From Pseudomonas syringae (GTDB lineage Bacteria > Pseudomonadota > Gammaproteobacteria > Pseudomonadales > Pseudomonadaceae), in the NCBI RefSeq assembly GCF_023278085.1, contig NZ_CP066265.1, forward strand, positions 2,262,501 to 2,326,500: DNA of 64,000 nt, given 5' to 3'. The position numbers and the translations under genes are program-made. Shown piece after piece: positions 25,834-35,295 of the stretch. The notes beneath the pieces are model-generated. The model ran no database searches. It was not told the DNA's origin and was given only the letters and a program-made list of their open reading frames with translations. The stretch's first letter is position 1. Each line of letters starts with the position of its first letter.

Positions 25834-27381
25834 ATGGCTTATAAAGAAAAACTGTCCATCCGCTATCTGGATATCGCCCGACACCCTATAGCAACACAGG
25901 ATTACGCCGGTCATGACATACGCTTCTCTACGCTCTTTGAATCATTGGAGCAAGCACTGGGAGGCGCACAGTCAATCTTCGGTTCTTTAAATGTTGACTG
26001 GCCTAAAATCAGAGAAGACAGTGAGCATATTCTTGTTAGCCAGTCCAAGGATATGCGCGTTGCCAGCTGGCTCGCCTGGGCGTTATATGAGTGTGAGTCT
26101 TTTGTCGGGCTAGTGGCAGGTTTAGGGTTAATCCATTACCTCTGTGAATGTCACTGGCAGGTGTTGCATCCCAGAAAGTTGAGAACTCGCTCTGCTGCCG
26201 TGGCGTGGCTCATACTCAGGCTCGAAAAAGTGTTGGTGGAAGATGTCTCGATCACCAATCAACTGATTGTGTTTCAGCAGTTGGCCAATCACCTTGATAA
26301 GCTGGATAACCTTTTTGAAAGGTATTTGAACGACGACGCGCCGTTGCTGCTGCCGTTGCGCAGAAGACTTGCACGCATGATCGAGCGTGCTGTCCAGGCT
26401 GAAAAAGAGCCTGTGACGGTAGTGGGGCAAGTAAAACAGGTCGCTGCACAGCTATTTTCCAGCAGTTCTCCGATCAATAATGAGAAGGATGCTCAGCGTG
26501 CGTCAAGCTCGATGGACGAATCCGTGCGCAGTCTCTGCAGATGGTGGTTGAAACAAAAGACCACCGATCCGCGCGCGTTTCGCCTTGGTCGATCGCTGGT
26601 CTGGCTCGCCGTGGACAATGCCCCGGATTGCAACGCGGAAAAAGTAACGCAGCTAAGAGGATTGCCCTCGGAGAAGCGCTCGCTTTACCAGGAGCGCTTC
26701 GAACAGGGCCTTTACGCAGATCTGATCGTTGATGTCGAGACCACTTTAGTGTCCTCGCCTTTTTGGTTCGATGGGCAGCGTTTGATATGGAACTGTCTAA
26801 AGGCTCTGGGGGCAACAGCGGCCATGTATGAAGTAGAAGCGCATCTCGCTATGCTGCTGAAACGAATTCCGGAATTGGTTGAACTGCGCTTTCACGACGG
26901 CACACCCTTCGCGAATGCCAACACACTAGAGTGGATCACCGCTCATGTTTTACCTCCTGTTGTAACCGAAGCGCACCTACGTGAAACGGACGGAAAAACT
27001 GAGCTTTCAGAATGGGATGCTGTTTATCGCGAACTATTGCCAAGCTTGCAGGACGGTGGCTTGAAATCTGCCGTCCGTGTGCTAAGCCAGCGGTTGTACA
27101 GTGCGGAAGGCGGACGAGATCGATTCTTCTGGAGGTTGTGTCTCGCACGACTATGTTATCAGGCAAAAGAGTATGTGCTTGCGAAGATCCAGCTTGAGTT
27201 TCTGGATCAGCAACTTCAGTCATCTGGCTTGCAGTTGTGGGAGCCACTGGTTTACCTGGACGTATTACGCCTATTGTATGACTGCTACGAACGGCTTCCT
27301 CAAAATGAAAAGTCAGCAAGTCGTAAAGAGGATGTTTATCAAAGACTGTGCCACTGCGATCTTGAAGGATTGATTGCATAG
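25834..27381 (+). CDS. tssA: T6SS protein TssA (ImpA/VasJ type)
   Basis: A 515-residue TssA. An ImpA N-terminal domain is seen at about residues 25-140 (FSTLFESLEQALGG, WPKIREDSEHIL, SWLAWALYECE), and a C-terminal region after about 300 is of VasJ type (SPFWFDGQRLIW, ALGATAAMYEVE). TssA primes and coordinates tail tube/sheath polymerisation at the baseplate or distal end. It is the first gene of the structural operon; the RBS is GAGGGGTGGGCA. The codon use is more AT-rich than in flanking housekeeping genes. Confidence 0.87.
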   Translation: MAYKEKLSIRYLDIARHPIATQDYAGHDIRFSTLFESLEQALGGAQSIFGSLNVDWPKIREDSEHILVSQSKDMRVASWLAWALYECESFVGLVAGLGLIHYLCECHWQVLHPRKLRTRSAAVAWLILRLEKVLVEDVSITNQLIVFQQLANHLDKLDNLFERYLNDDAPLLLPLRRRLARMIERAVQAEKEPVTVVGQVKQVAAQLFSSSSPINNEKDAQRASSSMDESVRSLCRWWLKQKTTDPRAFRLGRSLVWLAVDNAPDCNAEKVTQLRGLPSEKRSLYQERFEQGLYADLIVDVETTLVSSPFWFDGQRLIWNCLKALGATAAMYEVEAHLAMLLKRIPELVELRFHDGTPFANANTLEWITAHVLPPVVTEAHLRETDGKTELSEWDAVYRELLPSLQDGGLKSAVRVLSQRLYSAEGGRDRFFWRLCLARLCYQAKEYVLAKIQLEFLDQQLQSSGLQLWEPLVYLDVLRLLYDCYERLPQNEKSASRKEDVYQRLCHCDLEGLIA

Positions 27382-27415
27382 CACCCTGCATTTGAAACAG
27401 ATTGGAGAAAATATA

Positions 27416-27913
27416 ATGGCCAAAGAAGGCTCAGTAGCACCCAAAGAACGGATTAATGTCACATTCAAGCCTGCTATCGGAGGGGCGCAGGAAGAAGTAG
27501 AACTGCCGCTGAAACTGTTGGTTGTAGGTGACTTTACGCAGAGAGTCGATGAACGCAAGCTTGAAGATCGCAAGGCTATAAGCATCGACAAAAATAATTT
27601 TGACGATGTGATGGCCAAGCAAGAGCTGACACTTGAAATGAGTGTACCTAATTGCCTGCAGTCCGATAGTGAGATTGAAAATCTGGCTGTCAGCGTCAAA
27701 GTGGGCTCAATGAAAGACTTCAATCCGGCCAGCCTGGTGGAGCAAATTCCCGAGCTGAGGAAGTTGATGGAGCTGCGCAATGCCTTGATGGCGCTCAAGG
27801 GGCCATTGGGTAATACGCCCGCTTTTCGCAAGGCCATTGAAAACGTCATAGCCGATACGGACTCACGCAACAGCGTGCTGGATGAATTGGGTTTGAGTGT
27901 GGCAGCGCAATAG
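27416..27913 (+). CDS. tssB: T6SS contractile sheath small subunit TssB (VipA)
   Basis: A 165-residue TssB. The family signatures are KERINVTFKP near the N-terminus, LPLKLLVVGDFT and RKAISIDKNNFDDVM, then FNPASLVEQIPELRKLMELR. It pairs with TssC to form the contractile sheath recycled by ClpV. The ATG at 27416 follows GGAGAAAATATA; an upstream in-frame ATG at 27374 would add 14 atypical residues. It lies 34 bp downstream of tssA and 31 bp upstream of tssC. Confidence 0.93.
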   Translation: MAKEGSVAPKERINVTFKPAIGGAQEEVELPLKLLVVGDFTQRVDERKLEDRKAISIDKNNFDDVMAKQELTLEMSVPNCLQSDSEIENLAVSVKVGSMKDFNPASLVEQIPELRKLMELRNALMALKGPLGNTPAFRKAIENVIADTDSRNSVLDELGLSVAAQ

Positions 27914-27944
27914 TGCGTTTGACTTGATTGCAGGGAATTAAAGT

Positions 27945-29420
27945 ATGAGCACGAAAGCTTTATCGCAGGGCAATGTTGGCGAGTTTCAGTACGGGATTCT
28001 TGACCAGATTATTGCAGAAACCAGACTGAGCCCCGGTGATGAGGCTTATGACATTGCCAAGCGCGGTGTCGCTGCATTTATTGAAGAACTGCTGAAACCA
28101 CAGAACAGCAGCGAACCGGTAAAAAAAGCGCTGGTTGACCGGATGATCACGGAAATTGACAGCACGCTGAGTCGCCAGATGGATGAAATCATTCATCATG
28201 CGGACTTTCGCGCGCTGGAGGCGTCCTGGCGTGGGTTGCAGTTGCTTATCGATCGAACCGATTTCCGTGAAAACATCAAAATCGAGTTGTTAAGTATTTC
28301 CAAGCAAGACCTGTTGGAAGATTTTGAGGATTCACCTGAAGTTGTTCAGTCGGGCCTTTACAAGCATGTCTACACCGCCGAGTACGGCCAGTTTGGCGGC
28401 AATCCTGTGGGGGCAATCATCGCCGATTATTTTTTCTCTCCGAGCGCCCCTGACGTAAAAACGATGCAATACGTATCAAGCGTCGCCTGTATGGCGCACG
28501 CACCCTTCATCGCGGCTGCGGGCCCCAATTTCTTCGGGCTTGAGCAGTTCACCGGGTTGCCTGATATCAAGGATCTGAGAGATCACTTCGAGGGTCCTCA
28601 GTTCGCCAAGTGGCAAAGCTTCCGCCAACAGGAGGACGCCCGTTATCTTGCACTGACGGTGCCGCGCTTTCTTCTCCGCAGTCCTTATGGCCCGGAGGAA
28701 AATCCGGTAAAGACGTTTGCCTACAAGGAAAACGTGTCCAACGATCACGAAGATTACCTGTGGGGAAACACGGCCTACGCCTTCGCGACAAAGCTGACAG
28801 ACAGCTTCGCCAGATTTCGGTGGTGTCCCAACATCATTGGTCCGTTGAGTGGAGGTGCTGTCGAAGACCTGCCATTGCATCATTTCCACAGCATGGGTGA
28901 AATTGAAACCAAAATCCCGACTGAGGTACTGATCTCCGACCGCCGCGAGTACGAACTCGCTGATGAAGGGTTCATCGCATTGACCATGCGCAAAGGCAGC
29001 GACAATGCCGCTTTCTTTTCCGCCAGTTCTGTACAAAAGCCCAAGGTGTTTGGCAACAGCCCAGAAGACAAGATAGCCGAACTTAACTACAAGCTGGGAA
29101 CGCAGCTGCCTTACATGATGGTCGTTAATCGACTTGCGCATTACATCAAGGTTTTACAACGTGAGCAGATTGGCTCCTGGAAGGAGCGCACGGATCTGGA
29201 ACTTCAGCTTAATAAGTGGATTCGCCAGTACGTTGCAGATCAGGAGAATCCAAGTGCCGAAGTACGTGGAAGGCGTCCGTTACGCACCGCGCAGATCATC
29301 GTCAGTGATGTTGAGGGCGATCCCGGCTGGTACCGCGTCAGTTTGAATGTTCGTCCTCATTTCAAATACATGGGTGCTGATTTTACGCTGTCTTTGGTTG
29401 GCAAGATGGATAAGGAGTAG
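27945..29420 (+). CDS. tssC: T6SS contractile sheath large subunit TssC (VipB)
   Basis: A 491-residue TssC with conserved segments HHADFRALEASWRGLQLL, FGGNPVGAIIADYFF, AAAGPNFFGLEQFTGLPD and the C-terminal VRPHFKYMGADFTLSLVGK. It forms the sheath with TssB. The RBS is AGGGAATTAAAGT before ATG 27945. Length and order match intact family members. Confidence 0.95.
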   Translation: MSTKALSQGNVGEFQYGILDQIIAETRLSPGDEAYDIAKRGVAAFIEELLKPQNSSEPVKKALVDRMITEIDSTLSRQMDEIIHHADFRALEASWRGLQLLIDRTDFRENIKIELLSISKQDLLEDFEDSPEVVQSGLYKHVYTAEYGQFGGNPVGAIIADYFFSPSAPDVKTMQYVSSVACMAHAPFIAAAGPNFFGLEQFTGLPDIKDLRDHFEGPQFAKWQSFRQQEDARYLALTVPRFLLRSPYGPEENPVKTFAYKENVSNDHEDYLWGNTAYAFATKLTDSFARFRWCPNIIGPLSGGAVEDLPLHHFHSMGEIETKIPTEVLISDRREYELADEGFIALTMRKGSDNAAFFSASSVQKPKVFGNSPEDKIAELNYKLGTQLPYMMVVNRLAHYIKVLQREQIGSWKERTDLELQLNKWIRQYVADQENPSAEVRGRRPLRTAQIIVSDVEGDPGWYRVSLNVRPHFKYMGADFTLSLVGKMDKE

Positions 29421-29435
29421 CAGGGAGGCAGCATC

Positions 29436-29840
29436 ATGAACGCCAACGGTAGCCTTTTCGAACGCCTTGCCGGTCACAACACCCAACGAGGTCTCGATAA
29501 CGAAGAGCGCTTGATGATTTCGATAGCCGCTCATTTGTCGAATATGCTCGGCACCCGTGCAGGCAGCGTGAAAATGCTGCCTGATTATGGTTTGCCTGAC
29601 CTTAACGACATGAACTTGAGTTTGCACGAGACGTTAAAACAATCACGTACAGCTATCGAAAAGGTTATCCGCACTTATGAACCTCGTTTATTCGACGTGT
29701 ACGTCATGGCCGGAGAGAGCAGAGGATGCCCGCTCACGCGACAGTTTGCTGTTGACGCTTCTGTAGAGATTGCCGGAACCAGAAAGGCTGTCAGGTTTTT
29801 TGCAACGGTAAGTGGTAGTGGGCAAGTCAGCATCGAGTAA
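29436..29840 (+). CDS. tssE: T6SS baseplate protein TssE (gp25-like)
   Basis: A 134-residue protein of the GPW/gp25 family. SLFERLAG at the N-terminus, SIAAHLSNMLGTRAGSV and MLPDYGLPDLND are typical of TssE, which nucleates sheath assembly at the baseplate wedge. It lies 15 bp after tssC with an AGGGAGG-type RBS. The family length is about 130-170 residues, so it is intact. Confidence 0.92.
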   Translation: MNANGSLFERLAGHNTQRGLDNEERLMISIAAHLSNMLGTRAGSVKMLPDYGLPDLNDMNLSLHETLKQSRTAIEKVIRTYEPRLFDVYVMAGESRGCPLTRQFAVDASVEIAGTRKAVRFFATVSGSGQVSIE

Positions 29841-29902
29841 GTCGATCTGACCAGATATGGAAATAAATATTCCTGCTTTTGGGCGCTGGTTTCATTGCTG
29901 TT

Positions 29903-29908
29903 TATAAT
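29903..29908 (+). promoter_or_regulatory. Possible internal -10 element in the tssE-tssF gap
   Basis: The 88-bp tssE-tssF gap is the longest inside the first half of the operon and contains a perfect TATAAT, with only a weak TTGGGC -35 candidate 18 bp upstream. An internal promoter is possible but poorly supported. Confidence 0.25.
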
Positions 29909-29928
29909 TCGGTCGGGTAGGTAAACGT

Positions 29929-31716
29929 TTGTCATTTAATCACTATTATCAAGACGAGCTGATGGCTCTTCGTCAATCAGGGCGGCGATTTTCTGATCGT
30001 AACCCGGCATTGGCTCCGTTTTTGGGGCAGGGCAGCCAGGACCCGGACGTTGAGCGGCTACTTGAAGGATTTGCCTTTCTGACGGGCCGTTTGCGTCAGA
30101 AGCTGGATGATGACCTGCCTGAGTTGACCCATTCACTCATGCAGTTGTTATGGCCAAATTACATGCGGCCTCTGCCGGCGATGAGTATGTTGCAATTTGA
30201 GCCTTTGGTCGCTTGTGGCCCAGGCCTGATCGTCGAGCGTGATACCCCGGTAGAAAGTGATCCGGTAAATGGTCTGACGTGTCAGTTTCGCACCTGCTTT
30301 CCGACCGAGGTATTACCACTGCGGCTGACTCGTGTTTCCTACTCGGCAAGCGGAGAAGCTGCAACACTGGCGTTACGTCTTGAGATGACGGGCGAGGGGC
30401 ATCTGGGAGAGCTGAAATCAGATCGTTTACGCCTGCATTTTGCAGGTGATCGTTATGTAAGTCAGATGCTCTATCTCGGTTTCATGCGGAAATTGAAAAA
30501 CATCAGGCTATTGCTTCTTGACGGCCACAGTAAGCCGTTGGTGACAGCCGACGGGCAAACGGCTGAGTTCAGTATCTCGCCGGATAACGTAAAACCAGTC
30601 GGTTTTGCCGAGGAAGAGGCGTTGATTCCTTATCCGCTGAATACCTTTAGAGGCTACCGCTATCTGCAAGAGTATTTTTGCTTTCCGGAAAAGTTTCTAT
30701 TTGTTGACGTGCATGGTCTTGACGTCATTCAGTCAATAGACAGAGAGCTGGTGACAAGGTCTCGTGGCTTTCAGTGGGTGTTCGATATGCGCTGCGAGGA
30801 TATGCAGGGCCTTCGACCTACCCTCGAACATATCAAGCTGTATTGCACACCCGTGGTGAATCTGTTCAAACAGGATGCAGTGCCTATTCAGGCTGACGCG
30901 CGTCAGGATGAATATTTGTTAATGCCTGGCCATTATGGTTCAGACGGCTGCGGCGTGTATTCAGTTGATAAAGTGACTGGATGGCAGCCCGGCGGCAAGG
31001 GGTATAAGAACTATGTGCCCTTCGAATCGTTTGAACATGATCCTGCTGTTGACGTGGAAAGCAACTCTCCGTATTACAGCGTTCGCCATCGTCATTCCAT
31101 ACTGCAAGAAGGACTTGATACATTTCTAAGCTTCGACCTTCGTGGCGACCGGAAAAATGAAACCATCTCAATCGAATTGACCTGCACCAATCATAACCTG
31201 CCGCAAAAGATCAGGGCTGGAGGGATATGCAAGTCGTGCGACGGTACTCCAGATTTCTTGCAGTTCAGAAATATTGCACCCGTCACCAAAAGCTATGCGC
31301 CGCCCATGACCCGGGATTTTCTCTGGCGGGTCATTAGCAATATGTCACTGAATTACCTTTCGCTGGCAAGTGTGGAAGCCTTGAAAGTCATTCTTGAGAC
31401 TTACGATCTGCCGCGTTATTACGACAAGAGGGCGGAGAAAGTCAGTCAGCATCTGTTAAGTGGACTCAAGGCTATCCGTCACGAGCACGTTGATCGTTTA
31501 CACGATGGGCGACCGTTACGGGGGGTGAAAACCGAACTGTTTATTGCGCCTGCCGAATGTGCAGATGAGGCCAGCCTGTTTCTGTTTGCTTCAGTCCTCA
31601 ATGAGTTCTTTGCGCTTTACGCCAGCTTGAATTCTTTCCATGAACTGCACGTGAAAACTGATCAGGGAGGTGGCTACGAATGGACACCACGCATGGGGCA
31701 GCAACCACTGCTTTAA
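29929..31716 (+). CDS. tssF: T6SS baseplate protein TssF (VasA), TTG start
   Basis: A 595-residue TssF. The N-terminus FNHYYQDELMALRQSGRRF and PDVERLLEGFAFLTGRLRQK are the family hallmark, and the C-terminal FFALYASLNSFHELHVKT is also typical. TssF forms the baseplate wedge with TssG, TssE and TssK. The NxYYxxEL motif requires translation from TTG 29929, which has TAGG seven bases before it; the next ATG would remove the motif. The 3' end overlaps tssG by 37 bp. Confidence 0.92.
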   Translation: MSFNHYYQDELMALRQSGRRFSDRNPALAPFLGQGSQDPDVERLLEGFAFLTGRLRQKLDDDLPELTHSLMQLLWPNYMRPLPAMSMLQFEPLVACGPGLIVERDTPVESDPVNGLTCQFRTCFPTEVLPLRLTRVSYSASGEAATLALRLEMTGEGHLGELKSDRLRLHFAGDRYVSQMLYLGFMRKLKNIRLLLLDGHSKPLVTADGQTAEFSISPDNVKPVGFAEEEALIPYPLNTFRGYRYLQEYFCFPEKFLFVDVHGLDVIQSIDRELVTRSRGFQWVFDMRCEDMQGLRPTLEHIKLYCTPVVNLFKQDAVPIQADARQDEYLLMPGHYGSDGCGVYSVDKVTGWQPGGKGYKNYVPFESFEHDPAVDVESNSPYYSVRHRHSILQEGLDTFLSFDLRGDRKNETISIELTCTNHNLPQKIRAGGICKSCDGTPDFLQFRNIAPVTKSYAPPMTRDFLWRVISNMSLNYLSLASVEALKVILETYDLPRYYDKRAEKVSQHLLSGLKAIRHEHVDRLHDGRPLRGVKTELFIAPAECADEASLFLFASVLNEFFALYASLNSFHELHVKTDQGGGYEWTPRMGQQPLL

Positions 31717-32687
31717 CCGCGCTCAGCCAGGACATACGTGAGTACTCGGTCTATCAGGCGATACCTTTGATCCTTGTGATCTTGCGCGAAATTTATCCGG
31801 ATGCTGATGATGAACAACTTCATGATTTCCTCGAATTGCGAGCAAATCCGGGGCTTGGTTTCCCGGGTAGCGATATCGAGTGCATGGGTTTTTTCGAAGA
31901 CCACGGGAGCCTGTATGTCCGGCTGCACCTCAATATGATGAGTCTGGTCGGAGCCGATTCGCCGTTACCGGCTTTTTATGTCGAGCAAGCGGTGGGGGAG
32001 CGAGACAAGTCTAATGCCACTCGCGATTTTCTGGACGTTTTTAATCATCGCCTGCAGAAACTGATGTTGCCTGTCTGGCGAAAGTATCGCTACCACGCCG
32101 TGTTCACCAGTGGCGCAACGGACCCGTTTTCCGAGCAACTGTTCGCGCTGATCGGTTTGCACGGTGAGCGTATCCGCGAGACGACCGAATTGAACTGGAG
32201 GCGTCTATTGCCCTATCTGGGGCTGTTGAGCCTGCGTGCACATTCCGCAGCGCTGATCGAGTCAGTGCTGCGTTATTACTTCAAGCATGCGCAGCTATTT
32301 ATTGAGCAATGCGTAGAGCGTGCAGTTGAAGTCAGCGCGCCTCAGCTCAATCGTCTCGGAAAAGCCAATAGCCAGCTGGGACGTAACGCGGTACTGGGCA
32401 GCCGGGTGCCCGATCGGGGCGGAAAGTTTCGTATCCATATAAAAAAGCTCCACTGGGATCGCTTCCATGAATTTTTACCTATCGGTCCGAGTTACTTGCC
32501 ATTGGGTGCTCTCGTGCGATTCACGTTGCGCGACCCTCTGGATTACGACGTCTGTCTTGAACTTCTGAATGAAGACATCAGGGATCTACGCATCGGTCAA
32601 TCAAACACCTGTCGCCTGGGGTGGACCAGTTGGCTCGGGCGTGAGTATTCGCGTGGTTTGGTAACGCTCAGCAGGCCGAGTCATTAA
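31680..32687 (+). CDS. tssG: T6SS baseplate protein TssG (VasB)
   Basis: A 335-residue TssG. The family features are LRANPGLGFPGSDIE, FLDVFNHRLQKLMLPVWRKYRY and the C-terminal CRLGWTSWLG. It is the partner of TssF in the baseplate wedge. The start at 31680 lies inside tssF and has a GGGAGG RBS, so the two are probably translationally coupled. The stop is 9 bp before tssH. Confidence 0.92.
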   Translation: MDTTHGAATTALTALSQDIREYSVYQAIPLILVILREIYPDADDEQLHDFLELRANPGLGFPGSDIECMGFFEDHGSLYVRLHLNMMSLVGADSPLPAFYVEQAVGERDKSNATRDFLDVFNHRLQKLMLPVWRKYRYHAVFTSGATDPFSEQLFALIGLHGERIRETTELNWRRLLPYLGLLSLRAHSAALIESVLRYYFKHAQLFIEQCVERAVEVSAPQLNRLGKANSQLGRNAVLGSRVPDRGGKFRIHIKKLHWDRFHEFLPIGPSYLPLGALVRFTLRDPLDYDVCLELLNEDIRDLRIGQSNTCRLGWTSWLGREYSRGLVTLSRPSH

Positions 32688-32696
32688 GGACCGCAC

Positions 32697-35294
32697 ATGA
32701 TTAATCCAGATCTGCAACAACTCGTAAAATCTCTTGATATGCCCACCCGCAGAGAACTTGAGGGCACCGCAGAACGCTGCGTTTCCAGAGGCAGCAGCAA
32801 GATTCTCGTAGAGGATCTGTTACTTGCACTTCTTGAGCGCCCGGAGGGAATGCTTGCCCGTGCTCTGCTTGAGGTGAATATTCTGGCTGCTGAATTTGCA
32901 GGCTTTCTGTTTCCTCCCGTCGAGCAATGCGCTGACGGTACCCCGGTATTTTCTACCGAACTTGTTCAATGGCTTCAAGATGCCTTATTGATTTCTACTC
33001 TGGATCTGCGGCAAAGCCATATTGATCAGGCTGCGCTGATCCTGGCATTGCTGCGTAATCCATTGCGTTACGCGGACCGCCCCTATCAGCCATTGCTGGC
33101 AAAGATCAATATTGAACGCTTCCGCGACTACGCCCTGGCTGAGCAAATATCTGGCGTAACGAAGCACACTGTCGAGCAATGTGAATCACTGCTCGAACGC
33201 TTCACTCATAATCTGACACAGCAGGCCAGAGACGGGTTGCTCGATCCAGTGTTGTGTCGTGATGACTGCATGCGCCAGATGGTCGACATACTGGCTCGAC
33301 GACGCAAGAACAATCCGATCGTGGTAGGTGAGGCGGGCGTTGGAAAAACAGCGATTGTTGAAGGACTGGCGCTTAGAATCGTTCATGGAGAAGTCCCTCA
33401 ACTTTTGAAAGACGTTGAGCTACTGTCTCTGGATATGGGGTTGCTCCAGGCCGGTGCCAGTATAAAAGGTGAGTTCGAGCGTCGTCTGAAGGGGATTATC
33501 GACGAGATCAAGGCATCGTCTACGGCTATCATTCTGTTCATTGATGAAGCCCACACACTGATCGGGGCGGGAGCCCAGGCTGGCGGCGCAGACGCGGCCA
33601 ATCTCTTGAAGCCGGCGCTGGCGCGTGGGGAGTTGCGCACCATTGCAGCGACTACCTGGGCGGAGTACCGGCAATACTTCGAAAAAGATCCGGCGCTTGC
33701 ACGTCGTTTCCAGCCCGTTCGTGTGCTGGAGCCCTCTGTGGAACAGGCCATCACCATTCTGCGTGGGCTAGCCCGGCTCTATGAACGGAGCCATGGTGTC
33801 TATTTACGTGATGACGCTGTCGTTGCCGCTGCCCGGCTCTCGGCACGCTATTTATCCGGACGACAACTTCCTGATAAAGCTGTCGATCTGCTTGATACTG
33901 CATGCGCACGTGTGCGGATCAGCCTGGTCGCCGCGCCTGAACGTCTGGAGTGTCTGCGAGGCGAGCTGGCTGAGCAACAGAGACACTTTGATGCGGTACA
34001 ACGTGATGTCGATGCCGGAATGTCGGTTGATGCCAACGTTTTGAATGGATTGTCGTCCAGCCTCTCAAGGATCAAGACGGAAGTTGCCGCGCTGGAGTGC
34101 ATATGGGCTGACCAACAGACCCTGGCTAACCAGCTGCTCGATCTACGCCAGCAATTGGCCAACCGAAAATTGCAACAACACTCTTCGCCCGTCCAGCACA
34201 GTAAATCCACCGAAGCACTGACGTCCGAATTAGCCAGGATTCAACAAACGCTGATCAGTGCACAGGTAAACGACCGCCTTGTCAGTTATGAAGTCTGCCC
34301 GAGGCTGGTAGCGGAAGTGGTTAATGCCTGGACAGGTATTCCGCTTTCACAGCTGGTACAGGAACACAGCTCCAGGATTGCCGGCTTCTCATCCGGAATG
34401 CGTGGGCGTATCCGGGGGCAGGAGCAGGCGATACAGGCCATCGAAAGATCGGTGAGGGCATCGGCAGCGGGGTTGAATGCGCCAGGTGCACCGACAGGTG
34501 TATTCCTTCTGGTAGGCCCCAGCGGTGTAGGCAAGACCGAAACAGCTATCGCCCTGGCTGATCTGTTATACGGCGGCGAGCGATTTATGACGACGATCAA
34601 CATGTCCGAGTTTCAGGAAAAACACACGGTCTCTCGTTTGATCGGTGCGCCTCCCGGTTATGTCGGCTATGGCGAGGGTGGCATGTTGACAGATGCTGTT
34701 CGACAAAAGCCCTATTCAGTGATTCTCCTGGATGAAGTGGAAAAAGCTGATCCGGATGTATTGAATCTGTTTTATCAGATATTCGATAAAGGCGTAGCCA
34801 ACGACGGAGAGGGCAGGGAAATCGATTTTCGCAACACGCTTATCCTGATGACCTCCAACCTGAGCAGTGATTTGATTCATGCGAGCTGTATGGACGGACG
34901 CCGCCCGGATGCCGAAGAGCTTGAAGCAAAGATAAGGCCGGTACTCACTGCACATTTCAAACCGGCATTGCTGGCCAGAATGCGTGTAGTGCCTTATTAC
35001 CCCGTTGACGGTGAAGTGCTTCAGGAACTGCTTGAGCTTAAGCTGAATCGTCTTGGAGAGAGACTCGAGTCCAGTGGACTGACCTTCAGTTATTCGCAGC
35101 AGTTGACACGTCATTTACTTGAACGCTGCACTCAACGCGATAGCGGCGCCAGGCTGATCGATCATTTGTTGGAGTCGTGCGTGACCCCGCTCATAACGGA
35201 CCATTTGCTCAGTGCCATGAGCACTGACGCTACCGTTTCCGCAGTTCACGCAACGCTGGATAGCTCCGGCAGTATTGTCTGTGAGTTCGAATAA
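32697..35294 (+). CDS. tssH: T6SS sheath-recycling AAA+ ATPase ClpV (TssH)
   Basis: An 865-residue ClpB/ClpV-type unfoldase with a Clp N-terminal domain (about 1-160). The first AAA+ module has Walker A GEAGVGKTA (about residue 217) and Walker B ILFIDEAHTLIG; a middle coiled-coil region follows, and the second module has Walker A VGPSGVGKTET and VILLDEVEKADPD. ClpV disassembles contracted TssBC sheath so it can be reused. The stop falls one base before the ATG chosen for the sigma-54 activator gene. Confidence 0.95.
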   Translation: MINPDLQQLVKSLDMPTRRELEGTAERCVSRGSSKILVEDLLLALLERPEGMLARALLEVNILAAEFAGFLFPPVEQCADGTPVFSTELVQWLQDALLISTLDLRQSHIDQAALILALLRNPLRYADRPYQPLLAKINIERFRDYALAEQISGVTKHTVEQCESLLERFTHNLTQQARDGLLDPVLCRDDCMRQMVDILARRRKNNPIVVGEAGVGKTAIVEGLALRIVHGEVPQLLKDVELLSLDMGLLQAGASIKGEFERRLKGIIDEIKASSTAIILFIDEAHTLIGAGAQAGGADAANLLKPALARGELRTIAATTWAEYRQYFEKDPALARRFQPVRVLEPSVEQAITILRGLARLYERSHGVYLRDDAVVAAARLSARYLSGRQLPDKAVDLLDTACARVRISLVAAPERLECLRGELAEQQRHFDAVQRDVDAGMSVDANVLNGLSSSLSRIKTEVAALECIWADQQTLANQLLDLRQQLANRKLQQHSSPVQHSKSTEALTSELARIQQTLISAQVNDRLVSYEVCPRLVAEVVNAWTGIPLSQLVQEHSSRIAGFSSGMRGRIRGQEQAIQAIERSVRASAAGLNAPGAPTGVFLLVGPSGVGKTETAIALADLLYGGERFMTTINMSEFQEKHTVSRLIGAPPGYVGYGEGGMLTDAVRQKPYSVILLDEVEKADPDVLNLFYQIFDKGVANDGEGREIDFRNTLILMTSNLSSDLIHASCMDGRRPDAEELEAKIRPVLTAHFKPALLARMRVVPYYPVDGEVLQELLELKLNRLGERLESSGLTFSYSQQLTRHLLERCTQRDSGARLIDHLLESCVTPLITDHLLSAMSTDATVSAVHATLDSSGSIVCEFE

Positions 35295-35295
35295 G

